DNA of 64,000 bases from Oceanospirillales bacterium (GTDB taxonomy: Bacteria; Pseudomonadota; Gammaproteobacteria; Pseudomonadales; Balneatricaceae). Below, piece after piece: positions 9,039 to 16,992 of the stretch. The stretch is taken from contig JAAEYW010000014.1 in NCBI GenBank assembly GCA_018223185.1, forward strand, positions 35,556 through 99,555. The letters run 5' to 3'. The position numbers and the translations under genes were made by a program. The notes beneath the pieces are model-generated. The model worked only from the letters and a program-made list of their open reading frames with translations. It was not told the origin of the DNA and made no database searches. The first letter of the stretch is position 1, and the number at the start of each line of letters is the position of its first letter.

Positions 9039-9356
9039 ATGGCACACTGGCATGATGTAAACGTTAATTTGGCCCCCGGCGAACATACCGTGCTGACACT
9101 GGGGGATTTCAGCATCCTGCTGGTTAACGCCGACGGACACGTCTACGCCGTCGAAAATATCTGCCCCCACGATGGCGGCGAACTCGACGGCGGCGCCATA
9201 GAAGACACAACCGTCACCTGTCCGCGGCACGGTGCCTGCTTCAGCCTGAAAAACGGCGCCGTTCTCAAGCCTCCGGCATTCGAGGATATCGGCAGCTTCG
9301 CCGTACGCAGCCACGACGGCCGACTACAGGTTTATGACGAGCCCAAAAAGCCGTAG
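9039..9356 (+). CDS. Rieske [2Fe-2S] ferredoxin-like protein
   Basis: 105-aa soluble Rieske protein. Cluster ligands are C42 and H44 (CPHDGG) and C61 and H64 (CPRHGACF). No membrane anchor or signal peptide is seen, so it resembles NirD or dioxygenase-type Rieske ferredoxins. It follows sufT by 30 bp with its own strong site (GGAGGTAAGGTCAC), so it is probably the last gene of the suf operon and may be an electron donor or a client. Its exact role is not known. Confidence 0.9.
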   Translation: MAHWHDVNVNLAPGEHTVLTLGDFSILLVNADGHVYAVENICPHDGGELDGGAIEDTTVTCPRHGACFSLKNGAVLKPPAFEDIGSFAVRSHDGRLQVYDEPKKP

Positions 9357-9360
9357 CCAG

Positions 9361-9410
9361 ACCGCGCTTCGCGCTTGCTCGTTATTCGACGCGACTGCGT
9401 CGCTTGCTCG
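9361..9410 (-). repeat. two REP-like palindromic units
   Basis: Read on the minus strand this holds two consecutive units of the form GAGCAAG-stem-GNA-stem-GTC. One has stem GCGAC/GTCGC with loop GCA (9388-9410), the other GCGC/GCGC with loop GAA (9361-9381). Units of the same form occur at 12504-12550 and 18833-18857. They may also end transcription of the suf operon. About 230 bp from here to the next gene hold further short hairpins (for example GGGCTTTGAGCCC near 9595) but no supported gene. Confidence 0.6.
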
Positions 9411-9640
9411 AAAAAACGTTGGTTCAGTAGTTTTATGGTAGTAAGGGGCAAAAGAATACATCTGTGCCCTTTTTAGCAGGACTAAAATAGAAATTAATCG
9501 ATGGATAGGGCTAACTGCACGATCGCAAATGAAACGCCCGGTGTGAACCAGCATGCAGGGGGTTGTACAAGTAGAGGGGGCAAAACTAAAAAGGGGCTTT
9601 GAGCCCTCGACTTACGAGCTTTTCTACCACGCTGTTTTGA

Positions 9641-10261
9641 TCATTGGTGCTTTTTAGCAACGATAAAAATTGATTCCGTCGCAGGCTGCCATTCCAGCTC
9701 AACGCTAAAGCCGGCATTGATCAACTTCGACAGTAGCTCCTGCTTACCCAAGCGATTCACATAAGGGGCGAAACCAAAGGCCTGCATAAGGGGAATCAAC
9801 AATCGCCAGAAGAAACTGACTTCCTTGATCAGCACGGTGCTGGAGATGAAAATACCCTCTGGTTTCAACAACCGGTGCACCCTTGAAATTGCCGCCTCAA
9901 CATCCTCGAGGAGATGCAATACGTTGAGGCCCAAAACGGCATCAAAGCTTTCTGCTTTAAACGCGAGATTATCTAAGGTGCCCTGCTGGAAGCTGATATT
10001 TTCAATACCTGCATTCCTTGCCCTCTGTTCAGCAATCTCAAGCATCTTGTCCGATATGTCGGTGGCGACAATATGCTTGACGCAGGGGGCATGGATAATT
10101 GCCGTACTGCCAGTACCGCATCCGAACTCCAATATGGACCAGTCCGCTCGGAAGTACTCCTGTGAGATTGCCAATTTCTTATGGTAAGCGGCCTCGTCCC
10201 GAACCGGGCTTTTGGCGTAGCGAGGTGCACTTTTGTTCCAAAACGCCTTCGGCTCCTTCAA
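9641..10261 (-). CDS. class I SAM-dependent methyltransferase (cassette gene)
   Basis: 206-aa methyltransferase with SAM-binding motif I LEFGCGTGS (about residues 44-52), an acidic residue after the next strand (VATDIS), and VLGLNVLHLLED as motif IV-like region. The N-terminus FWNKSAPRYAKSPV is common in this family of putative small-molecule methyltransferases. The start is a TTG at 10261; no in-frame ATG exists upstream. An attC-like site lies 60 bp upstream, so this looks like an integron cassette gene. The substrate is unknown. Confidence 0.82.
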   Translation of the reverse strand: MKEPKAFWNKSAPRYAKSPVRDEAAYHKKLAISQEYFRADWSILEFGCGTGSTAIIHAPCVKHIVATDISDKMLEIAEQRARNAGIENISFQQGTLDNLAFKAESFDAVLGLNVLHLLEDVEAAISRVHRLLKPEGIFISSTVLIKEVSFFWRLLIPLMQAFGFAPYVNRLGKQELLSKLINAGFSVELEWQPATESIFIVAKKHQ

Positions 10262-10321
10262 TTCTCTGTCCCCATTTTTACGTTCACTGATCCCTGACTA
10301 CTATAATCGGGCAAAACGGTA

Positions 10322-10388
10322 GCATAACGCCCAACATCAAGGGCCAGAGCGCAGCGACGGTCCAAATCCGAAGTGCGCTCTGTTAGAC
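10322..10388 (-). other. attC-like recombination site
   Basis: Read on the minus strand: core R'' GTCTAAC, then AGAGCGCA, a central spacer, the exact complement TGCGCTCT, and finally GGGCGTTATGC carrying the R' core. Core boxes at the ends, an 8-bp perfect inner stem and a length of 67 bp fit the 57-141 bp range of integron attC sites. R' GTTATGC deviates from strict GTTRRRY but is a form seen in Vibrio-type sites. The cassette gene 9641-10261 begins just after it. Confidence 0.6.
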
Positions 10389-10671
10389 GCACTTATATAA
10401 ACATGTGTAAAGTACGTTACTAGTGCTGCACACAATGCCATTACAACAAACGCTAAGGAATAAACAGGCAACCAAGACTAAAGGAGTCAAAGCCTTTTTT
10501 GATCACGATTCCTTAGCATTGTCTCCTCGTTGAAATCGTCTGCATTTGAATATTATTTACCATCAACCAACAAAAAGCTAAGCACTAACAAAAAGGGCTC
10601 TGAAGCTCTCCCAGTTTAATGGCCTCCTTTAATTCGCCCCCCTTTAATTCCGGCGGTAGTTGATTGCTTTA
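10389..10671. other. gene-free end of a cassette with an inverted repeat
   Basis: No convincing ORF. It holds a perfect 10-bp inverted repeat GCTAAGGAAT (10452-10461) / ATTCCTTAGC (10508-10517). Between the arms is ACTAAAGGAGTCAAAGCC, whose first part recurs at 13968-13980. Near 10620-10660 are two tandem motifs of the type CTCCTTTAATTCG / CCCCTTTAATTCC. Confidence 0.4.
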
Positions 10672-11349
10672 TTACACAGCATATGCCACCAGCATCTCTG
10701 TAGCCCCTTTTTGAAACTGGTAATCAACAGGCTGGAGTGATGTCCGAACCCCGTTACCTTCTAGTGCTTCAATGACTGTAGAGAGGTGTTTTGAGCGCTT
10801 GCCGTCCAAGGAAAGCAAAGGATAAACCCTGACCTCTGTTGCAACCCGGCAGAGCTCTTTCATACCCTCAATGTGCTGCGCTACATCGAAATGATCGCTG
10901 TAAAGGAAAAGAAAATGAGAGCACAACGCCAATTCGAACTGTTGGTCATCAAATGGGAGGGTTGGAAGAGAAGCGCATGTGTACCGACCGGCTTCCAAAC
11001 CTGAATCGTAGTCAGATAGAAATTGCTGCATAGCCGCCATGCGCACCTGACCTAACGCCGATACATCTTTGATGCTTTCCCAGATGTAATTATCTGAGTT
11101 TTGCTCCATCTGGCGCATGATCTGGGGATATACCTCTTCGATGCGAGAACGGATCTGGTCACCTGTGAACTGGTAAACAGGATCAACGGACACTACAGTG
11201 CCGCCACGTTGCGTCAGTTCTGCATTAAAGCACGCCGGGCCGTCGCCACAACCAAGTAAACGCTTGTCTAAATCGTCTTCCGACAGAGCAAAAACAGACC
11301 GATATTCTTCGAATGAGCGCCCCCATGGGACAATGCTATCCAGCTTCAA
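10672..11349 (-). CDS. SAM-methyltransferase-like cassette protein
   Basis: 225 aa with the assumed TTG start at 11349, eight bases behind AAGGAG; a longer in-frame reading from 11382 would run into the attC site and is less likely. LLGCGDGPACFNAEL with a following VSVDPVY is a Rossmann methyltransferase-like motif I, and LALCSHFLFLYSD fits the motif IV region. I recall similar proteins of about this size labelled only as SAM-dependent methyltransferases. It is flanked by attC-like sites on both sides (10322-10388 and 11370-11427), so it is a complete cassette. Confidence 0.7.
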   Translation of the reverse strand: MKLDSIVPWGRSFEEYRSVFALSEDDLDKRLLGCGDGPACFNAELTQRGGTVVSVDPVYQFTGDQIRSRIEEVYPQIMRQMEQNSDNYIWESIKDVSALGQVRMAAMQQFLSDYDSGLEAGRYTCASLPTLPFDDQQFELALCSHFLFLYSDHFDVAQHIEGMKELCRVATEVRVYPLLSLDGKRSKHLSTVIEALEGNGVRTSLQPVDYQFQKGATEMLVAYAV

Positions 11350-11369
11350 TGCTGACTCTCCTTTATGAT

Positions 11370-11427
11370 GTGTAACGCCCAAAGCGGCGCGCGGAGAAGC
11401 CGTCCGACTGCCTTTGCTTGTTAGCGC
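11370..11427 (-). other. attC-like recombination site
   Basis: Read on the minus strand: GCGCTAACAAGC at one end and CTTTGGGCGTTACAC at the other, with CAAAG/CTTTG pairing and a G/C-rich imperfect inner stem; 58 bp. The final TAA of the decayed upstream gene overlaps the R'' core (CGCTAAC), the usual geometry of cassette genes. The core boxes are imperfect, so the call is weaker than for 10322-10388. Confidence 0.5.
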
Positions 11428-12135
11428 ATTCCTTGTTTAGCACTCTGGACTTCCAAAACCCTATCCCAATATCCATCTTCTTGTAGATAGTCATGAAGCC
11501 CTAAATGATTATGCAATTAAATTCTATCGGCGAATAGCTGGATATCATCAATGCCATCCAATGGATCTTCTCCCTTCCATGCTGCGAAATCAAAAATTAC
11601 AGCAATCGACTTTTTTGTATATCTTATTACCGTTATGCCTATGCTCCGGTGATAAGAAGTAATTACGAGACAAAGCACCAGAGTTTCTATCGAGCAATGA
11701 ATAGAATTTGTACCTCCAGAATTCTTCATTTTCTTCGATTATTTCTATGTGTGGTGGTTCTGTAATTAGTGCTTTTAATTTTTGATATCGAACTATCATT
11801 CTTGCCACGGTCAGCCACATAACTCGACTGTTTTCTGGCGGAACATCATCATCTCCACCACTAAATAATTCATAAGTTTTCTCAAGTGATACTTTAGCTT
11901 CAGACAAGAATGCTTCTGATGCTTTGAATTTGTCCTCTTGAAGGTGCCTTGTGGTTGTTGTCCGATACAAAGAAAGTGCAACAGTTGCACTAGCCAATAT
12001 TGCTAATGACCCGACAGCCTGTATTGAAGGCACATAAGAATGAATCCAATCGAATGTTTGACCAGATGGAATCAATACTGATAATAAGATCAGTAATACT
12101 AACGAAACTAAAGCGCCAATCAAAAAGTAAAGCAT
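11421..12135 (-). pseudogene. decayed cassette gene for a two-helix membrane protein
   Basis: Begins MLYFLIGALVSLVLLILLSV with a second hydrophobic segment near residues 38-60, then a cytoplasmic domain. The frame breaks after GNKIYKK at a run of six A (T at 11611-11616 on the plus strand). The coding sense continues in another frame (SIAVIFDFAAWKGEDPLDG), meets a TAA at 11517-11519, and then reads on in the same frame for 31 codons (including HDYLQEDGYWDRVLEV) to a TAA inside the attC core at 11421. One frameshift plus one nonsense codon make it a likely pseudogene; a sequencing slip at the A6 run could explain only the first. No function is recognised. Confidence 0.6.
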
Positions 12136-12159
12136 TGAATATCTAACCTCGCTTGAGCG

Positions 12160-12198
12160 CTAACAGCTAACAGCTAACAGCTAACAGCTAACAGCTAA
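12160..12198. repeat. CTAACAG heptamer tandem repeat
   Basis: Five exact copies of CTAACAG followed by CTAA, directly upstream of the decayed cassette gene. On the minus strand the units read GTTAG, like attC core sequence, and are followed by GAGGTTAGATATTC, where GTTAGAT fits the R' consensus GTTRRRY. The array may be a slippage product of a former attC end. Confidence 0.75.
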
Positions 12199-12213
12199 AG
12201 ATGACAAGGCATC

Positions 12214-12351
12214 TGGGGAAATGCGACAGGCTGTCGTCTATCACTCATAATTAAAATTTGAAATAAGTAATCTAAAGCACTGATATTGAGCGTGCTATTT
12301 TTCGGGACTGGTTTTTTCAGTATGGAGAAATACGACAACCTGTCGTCTATC
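12214..12351. repeat. two 29-bp direct repeats carrying a CGACA/TGTCG palindrome
   Basis: Copies at 12214-12242 and 12323-12351 share the pattern TGGRGAAATRCGACA followed by CTGTCGTCTATC, with about five differences and 109 bp spacing. Each contains an inverted repeat CGACAG-CTGTCG or CGACA-TGTCG. A third half-motif ACGACAGGATA is at 12454-12464. They lie in a gene-free stretch of 500 bp before the helicase. They could be operators or remnants of a small mobile element. Confidence 0.55.
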
Positions 12352-12503
12352 GGCAGGTAGTTTTTGAAATGGGCATTAATAAGATTCATTCTCACTCTGA
12401 CACCCTGAGCCGACTCGTTCTTATCCTTGGTTAACCAATACTTACATAGAAAACGACAGGATAAAAGAGCATCGAGCTACGGTTTTAATGCGCTTAATCT
12501 TTT

Positions 12504-12550
12504 TCTAGCGAGGCGCGCAGCGACGTTCTGGCAAGTGGCGAAGCCACGTC
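12504..12550 (+). repeat. two REP-like palindromic units
   Basis: Two tandem units: TAGCGAGGCGCGCAGCGACG, and TGGCAAG with stem GTGGC/GCCAC and loop GAA ending CGTC. They are preceded by CTTAATCTTTTT, the same lead-in as the copy at 18833-18857, and followed by the shared TCTGACYA and AGCAAC sequence. Confidence 0.65.
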
Positions 12551-12636
12551 TGACTACTAGCAACGGCTTTTACAACTAGCGGCTGCTTTCTTGCTATACT
12601 CCGCCCTTCTCTCCTTATGATATCTCCTGAGCCTCT

Positions 12637-13953
12637 ATGCCATTTGCAAACCTTGGATTATCTGATCCTCTTATACTCGCGATTAACGATCTGGGTTATA
12701 CCGCCCCTACGCCTGTCCAGAAGCAGGCGATTCCCATCATTCTTGCGGGTAAAGATCTGATTGCTACTGCGCAAACCGGTACCGGGAAGACAGGCGCGTT
12801 TGTTCTGCCGATATTAGAAATGTTTAACCAGGACCGCACTTTACGGGGTAAACGCATACGGGCGCTGATTCTGACTCCGACACGGGAGTTAGCCATTCAG
12901 GTAGCGGCGAATGTTGCGGATTATGGCAAACATCTGAACCTCAGCTCGATGGCCGTGTATGGCGGTGTTGATGTCGAGCCACAAAAACAGCGGCTTATCG
13001 ACGGCATTGATATTTTAGTGGCGACACCGGGACGGTTGATCGACCTGGCCCACCAGCGAGCATTGCACTTTGATGAACTTGAAGTGCTGGTGTTAGATGA
13101 AGCCGACCGGATGGTCGATATGGGGTTTGTCGGGGATATTAATAAAATTATTGATCGCTTACCCGAAGCGCGTCAGAACCTGCTTTTTTCGGCCACGATG
13201 TCTGATGCCGTTCGTGATATCGCCGATAGTTTTAGCGATAGCAAAGTGAGTAAGCCGGCCGTTGAGATCTCGGTTTCACCTAAAACCAAGGCAGCAGCCA
13301 CGATCAACCAGTGGTTAATCACCGTCGATAAAGACACTAAATCCGCCTTGCTGAGTCACCTGATTAATGAGCAGCAGTGGGATCAGGCGCTTATTTTTAT
13401 CGAGAAAAAACACGCTGCTGCCAAACTGGTGGTCCAGCTGGCTAAACGCGGCATTGTTGCTGAAGCGATTCATGGTGACAGAAGCCAGATGATGCGTGAA
13501 AAGATTCTCGCTGATTTCAAATCGGGCACACTCAAATATCTGGTTGCCACCGGGGTTGCTGCCCGCGGTCTGGATATTGGTGAGCTGAGCCGTGTGGTGA
13601 ATTACGATCTGCCATTCAAGCCGGAAGATTACATCCACCGCATTGGCCGGACCGGTCGGGCCGGTGCCACAGGGGAAGCGATATCCTTTGTCGCTATGGG
13701 CGATTTCAAAAACCTGTGCGCCATTGAAAGCCGCCTGGATCAGATAATTGAACGTAAAGAGATTGATGGTTTTCCGGTGCGAAAAGAGGTGCCAATCTCT
13801 GTTTTGAATTTTGTTCGTAAGAGCAAACCACCGATGCCTAAAACCTCTTCAACCAAAGCGCGTTCAACGTCGGCTGCGCTTCAAAAGCCATCAGGCAAAA
13901 AGCCCTCAACTGATAAAGATGAAAACAGGCCCAACAAACATATCTGGGGCTAA
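12637..13953 (+). CDS. DEAD-box RNA helicase, RhlE-like
   Basis: 438-aa ATP-dependent RNA helicase. The Q motif (GYTAPTPVQKQAIP) is at about residues 20-33, Walker A AQTGTGKT at 45-52, DEAD at 154-157 and SAT at 185-187. The C-terminal RecA domain carries ARGLDI and HRIGRTGRAG. The tail after about residue 395 is basic and low in complexity. RhlE/CsdA-like members act in ribosome assembly or mRNA decay. The Shine-Dalgarno sequence is weak. The gene reads away from the cassette island. Confidence 0.93.
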   Translation: MPFANLGLSDPLILAINDLGYTAPTPVQKQAIPIILAGKDLIATAQTGTGKTGAFVLPILEMFNQDRTLRGKRIRALILTPTRELAIQVAANVADYGKHLNLSSMAVYGGVDVEPQKQRLIDGIDILVATPGRLIDLAHQRALHFDELEVLVLDEADRMVDMGFVGDINKIIDRLPEARQNLLFSATMSDAVRDIADSFSDSKVSKPAVEISVSPKTKAAATINQWLITVDKDTKSALLSHLINEQQWDQALIFIEKKHAAAKLVVQLAKRGIVAEAIHGDRSQMMREKILADFKSGTLKYLVATGVAARGLDIGELSRVVNYDLPFKPEDYIHRIGRTGRAGATGEAISFVAMGDFKNLCAIESRLDQIIERKEIDGFPVRKEVPISVLNFVRKSKPPMPKTSSTKARSTSAALQKPSGKKPSTDKDENRPNKHIWG

Positions 13954-13967
13954 TCGATAAGTCTTCC

Positions 13968-14005
13968 ACTAAAGGAGTCAGCACTAAAGGGGTCAACCCC
14001 CCTTT
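13968..14005 (+). repeat. REP-like hairpin after the helicase gene
   Basis: ACTAAAGGAGTCA followed by ACTAAAGGGGTCAACCCCCCTTTA. The second part forms a stem AAAGGGG/CCCCCTTT with a TCAA loop (13986-14005). The first part also occurs at 10478-10490. It resembles the short GGGGTCA hairpins often scattered in gammaproteobacterial intergenic DNA and may also end transcription, although there is no long T-run. Confidence 0.5.
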
Positions 14006-14120
14006 ACTGTGCGATCCCGGATAAACAACTGAATTATATTCATTTGGCAATGCCCAACCAATTGGTTAATATTTAATCATTCAATTTAACCAACTGCTGT
14101 GTATTAAATCCGGAGTAACG

Positions 14121-14231
14121 ATGCAACTGATCAAAAGCCTGCTGAAACGCATCGCATTTCTTTACGGAGCATTGTCACTCAGCATGTTTCTGTTCGGATT
14201 TATCACCGCCCTCCGTGTTGGTCTTGGTTAG
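14121..14231 (+). CDS. small single-span membrane protein
   Basis: 36-codon ORF, ATG behind CCGGAGTAACG. The basic start MQLIKSLLKRIAF is followed by a hydrophobic stretch (about residues 12-31) and a short tail ending RVGLG. This is the size and shape of known small bacterial membrane proteins. Upstream are palindromes such as AACCAATTGGTT (about 14055-14066). The rest of the gap to 14437 shows nothing. No homologue is recognised. Confidence 0.45.
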   Translation: MQLIKSLLKRIAFLYGALSLSMFLFGFITALRVGLG

Positions 14232-14437
14232 TGATCCACCTCACCGTCTAAATCTTTGCCTGGAAAGCGGCTAAACCACATCTATCCTCTGTGCTCCAAT
14301 GAAAAAAGTAATGAAGTACTTTTCACTGCTGTGTCCTCAGTGGTAAAAAACCGTTAAAGTTAAAAAGGGACCGCGACGCGTACGGAGGGTATGTCTGCGT
14401 CGCTCCTCAAGGCAATAACCGGGTCATTCAGTCCCGG

Positions 14438-15223
14438 TCAGACTTCGTTTTTTGGCGTTCCATCGCCGTCCTGATCACTACCGGTCCAGCGGTTGATAAG
14501 ATCCACCGGCAACGGAAAAACAATCGTGTGGGTATTCTGGCCGGCAATTTCGGTCAGGGTCTGCAGATAACGTAACTGCAGAGCCTGGGGTTGTTTCGCC
14601 AGAGTCTGGGCTGCTTGCAGTAATTGTCCTGCGGCCTCCAGTTCACCGGTGGCATGGATCACCTTGGCACGCCGCGAGCGTTCTTCCTCTGCCTGGCGGG
14701 CGATAGCGCGGATCATGCTCTCGTCCAGGTCGACGTGTTTCAGCTCTACATTCGCCACCTTGATGCCCCAGGCGTCGGTCTGCTTGTCCAGGATTTGCTG
14801 AATATCAGCGTTAAGACGGTCACGCTCGGCCAGCATATCGTCCAGTTCATGCTGGCCCAGCACAGAACGCAGGGTCGTCTGGGACAGCTGACTGGTGGCC
14901 TCCAGATAATTCTCCACACGGATGATCGCCCGTTCCGGGTCCACCACCCGGAAATAGATCACCGCATTGACCTTCACTGACACGTTGTCCAGCGAGATCA
15001 CATCCTGCGTGGGGACATCCATCACCACGGTGCGCAGATCCACCCGCACCATTTGCTGGATCACCGGAATCACGATGATCAGCCCAGGCCCTTTGACCCG
15101 GTAGAAACGTCCCAACAGGAAGATCACACCCCGCTCGTATTCGCGCAGAATACGGAACATGCTGATCAACAGCAGCAGGATAAAAACCACCGATGTCACG
15201 ATAAAATACTGTGTAGCCGCCAT
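14438..15223 (-). CDS. slipin / SPFH-domain membrane protein
   Basis: 261 aa. One N-terminal membrane segment (about residues 6-24) is followed by an SPFH/band-7 domain with [12 protein letters not shown] and [20 protein letters not shown] coiled-coil region rich in A/E/Q follows ([15 protein letters not shown]). Slipins organise membrane microdomains and pair with NfeD proteases. The ATG at 15223 follows AGGAGAAATG and lies one base after the nfeD stop, so the genes are cotranscribed. The reading starting nine codons earlier overlaps nfeD and is less likely. G+C is higher than in the genes to the right. Confidence 0.9.
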   Translation of the reverse strand: MAATQYFIVTSVVFILLLLISMFRILREYERGVIFLLGRFYRVKGPGLIIVIPVIQQMVRVDLRTVVMDVPTQDVISLDNVSVKVNAVIYFRVVDPERAIIRVENYLEATSQLSQTTLRSVLGQHELDDMLAERDRLNADIQQILDKQTDAWGIKVANVELKHVDLDESMIRAIARQAEEERSRRAKVIHATGELEAAGQLLQAAQTLAKQPQALQLRYLQTLTEIAGQNTHTIVFPLPVDLINRWTGSDQDGDGTPKNEV

Positions 15224-15224
15224 C

Positions 15225-16634
15225 TCATTTCTCCTGTTTGTCCGCGACAAGCATTAGTCCATCCACCGCTTTAACCCGCACCCGGTCGCCCGCTACCAGA
15301 GGGTCGGCACAGCGCACCGACCAGAGCTCCCCCTCGTAGCGGGCCAACGCCTGACCATCATCGCTGCGCTCGATAATCAGCGTCTGGTCAATCACCGCCT
15401 CTCGTCTGAACAGGTGCGGACGAAGTTGAGCCCGCACTGCCATCCCCAGCATTCCGAATACCATCAACCCGGTCACTATGGACAGGGACAGAATTACCGG
15501 AAGAGCGATCTGGTAGGCAGGAATATCGGTGTCCATCAACATGATCGAACCCACCACAAACGCGATAAACCCGCCGATGCCGAATACACCGAAACTCGGC
15601 AGCATCGCCTCGGCGATTATCAGTCCGATACCCAGCAGCATCAGCCCCAGCCCCGCATAGCTGACCGGAAGGATCTGGAAGGCGTATAGCGCCACCAGCA
15701 GGCAGGTGAGCCCGAGAATACCCGGCAGTCCGAAGCCCGGGTTGGAAAACTCGAATACCAGGCCATAGAGGCCAATGATCATCAGCATATAGGCCACATT
15801 GGGGTTGGTGATCACCGCCAGAAACTCGCTGCGCCAGTCCGGGTCATGTACTACACGGGGCGCGTCGGCAAGATCAAGGCGGTGCACCCGGGCACCGATC
15901 CTGATCTCACGCCCAGCCAGAGCGTTGAGCAGCGCCCCGGTGTCTGCGGCTATCAGGTCGATCACGCCAAGTTCCAGCGCCCGGCTGGCGCTCAGACTGG
16001 CCCCCTCGCGTACCGCCCGCTCGGCCCAGTCGGCATTGCGCCCTCGCAGCTCCGCCAGGCTGCGAATATAAGCCACCGCATCGTTGGTCACCTTGCGCTC
16101 AAGGGCGTTGCCGGGCTGAGGGATAGGTTGAGATTGCTCCGCGTTTCCCGCTTCAGGGACGATCTTATCAGGCCCGGATTCGCTGGGGGGTGGATCTCTC
16201 GGCGACGGTGTCAGAGGGCCACCGATGGAGACCGGCGTGGCGGCCCCCAGATTGGTGGCAGGTGCCATGGCGGCGATGTGGCAGCTGTACATGAGAAAAG
16301 TGCCGGCACTGGCGGCCCGGGCACCGCCAGGGGCGACATAACAGATCACCGGGATCGGCGAAGCCAGAACCCCGGCGATCATATCGCGCATAGAGCTGTC
16401 CAGCCCGCCCGGGGTATTAATCCGGATCAGCACCGCGGCCGCCCGGGCCTCGACAGCCTGTTCAATGCCACGCACCAGATAATCTGCTGACGACGGACCC
16501 ACTGCACCGTCCAGCTGCAGCATCCACAGTGTTCCCGGCGGTGTATTCTGAGCGCTCGTCGGCAACGACATTCCCAGCACTGCCAGCAGCAGCGCGATCG
16601 GCAGACTCAACTTTACGATTTGCGCATACATCAC
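15225..16634 (-). CDS. NfeD family membrane-bound serine protease
   Basis: 469-aa long-form NfeD. It has a signal peptide (about 1-28), then a ClpP-like protease domain with [10 protein letters not shown] and the nucleophile S109 in AASAGTF. A proline/serine-rich linker follows (about 135-180), then K188 in ERKVTNDAV as candidate general base, four or five membrane segments (about 270-400) and a C-terminal OB-fold NfeDC domain. The archaeal homologue cleaves the hydrophobic C-terminus of stomatin, and the slipin gene directly follows here. It acts in the periplasm and membrane. Confidence 0.9.
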   Translation of the reverse strand: MMYAQIVKLSLPIALLLAVLGMSLPTSAQNTPPGTLWMLQLDGAVGPSSADYLVRGIEQAVEARAAAVLIRINTPGGLDSSMRDMIAGVLASPIPVICYVAPGGARAASAGTFLMYSCHIAAMAPATNLGAATPVSIGGPLTPSPRDPPPSESGPDKIVPEAGNAEQSQPIPQPGNALERKVTNDAVAYIRSLAELRGRNADWAERAVREGASLSASRALELGVIDLIAADTGALLNALAGREIRIGARVHRLDLADAPRVVHDPDWRSEFLAVITNPNVAYMLMIIGLYGLVFEFSNPGFGLPGILGLTCLLVALYAFQILPVSYAGLGLMLLGIGLIIAEAMLPSFGVFGIGGFIAFVVGSIMLMDTDIPAYQIALPVILSLSIVTGLMVFGMLGMAVRAQLRPHLFRREAVIDQTLIIERSDDGQALARYEGELWSVRCADPLVAGDRVRVKAVDGLMLVADKQEK

Positions 16635-16992
16635 TATCGACCTTCTCTACCTATTAGGTATAGCACCTTAAGCACGCTACGGCGTTATGAAGAAGGCGAT
16701 CGTTCACATTTTTGTATTTTCATGGGCCAGGCTAAAATCCGGCCATATCTACGGGTTTCTATGCAAAACCAGGCTATCGCGAAATCTTAAAGGGGTTCAC
16801 TCGGGGCGGTTTGGTCTGGGTGGTCAGGCGGGCAGTTGAGTGGGTATTGAGTGGGTATTGATCGGGGCAGAGCGCCGATCGTTGGGGTGATCGCGGACAA
16901 TAGCTATCCAATCACCCGGTTTAACACTCACGCCAATCGGCTCATTCTAATTGGCCCTGCAGGCGGGCGCTGTACGCTTTTTCGGGCAAAGT
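16635..16992. other. gene-free interval between nfeD and the rho-like gene
   Basis: 358 bp with no supported ORF. The nfeD promoter must lie in the left part (minus strand). A short direct repeat GAGTGGGTATTGA occurs twice near 16838-16862. No terminator with a clear T-run is seen after the rho-like gene. Confidence 0.3.

Noticed and set aside
9324..9554. Minus-strand ORF after the Rieske gene
   Set aside because: Overlaps the Rieske end and the REP hairpins; no coding support.
10322..10388. attC-like hairpin as a simple terminator
   Set aside because: No T-run, and core-box geometry at both ends plus position ahead of the cassette gene fit attC better.
12160..12198. CTAACAG array as a CRISPR
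   Set aside because: Units are contiguous heptamers without spacers and there are no cas genes.
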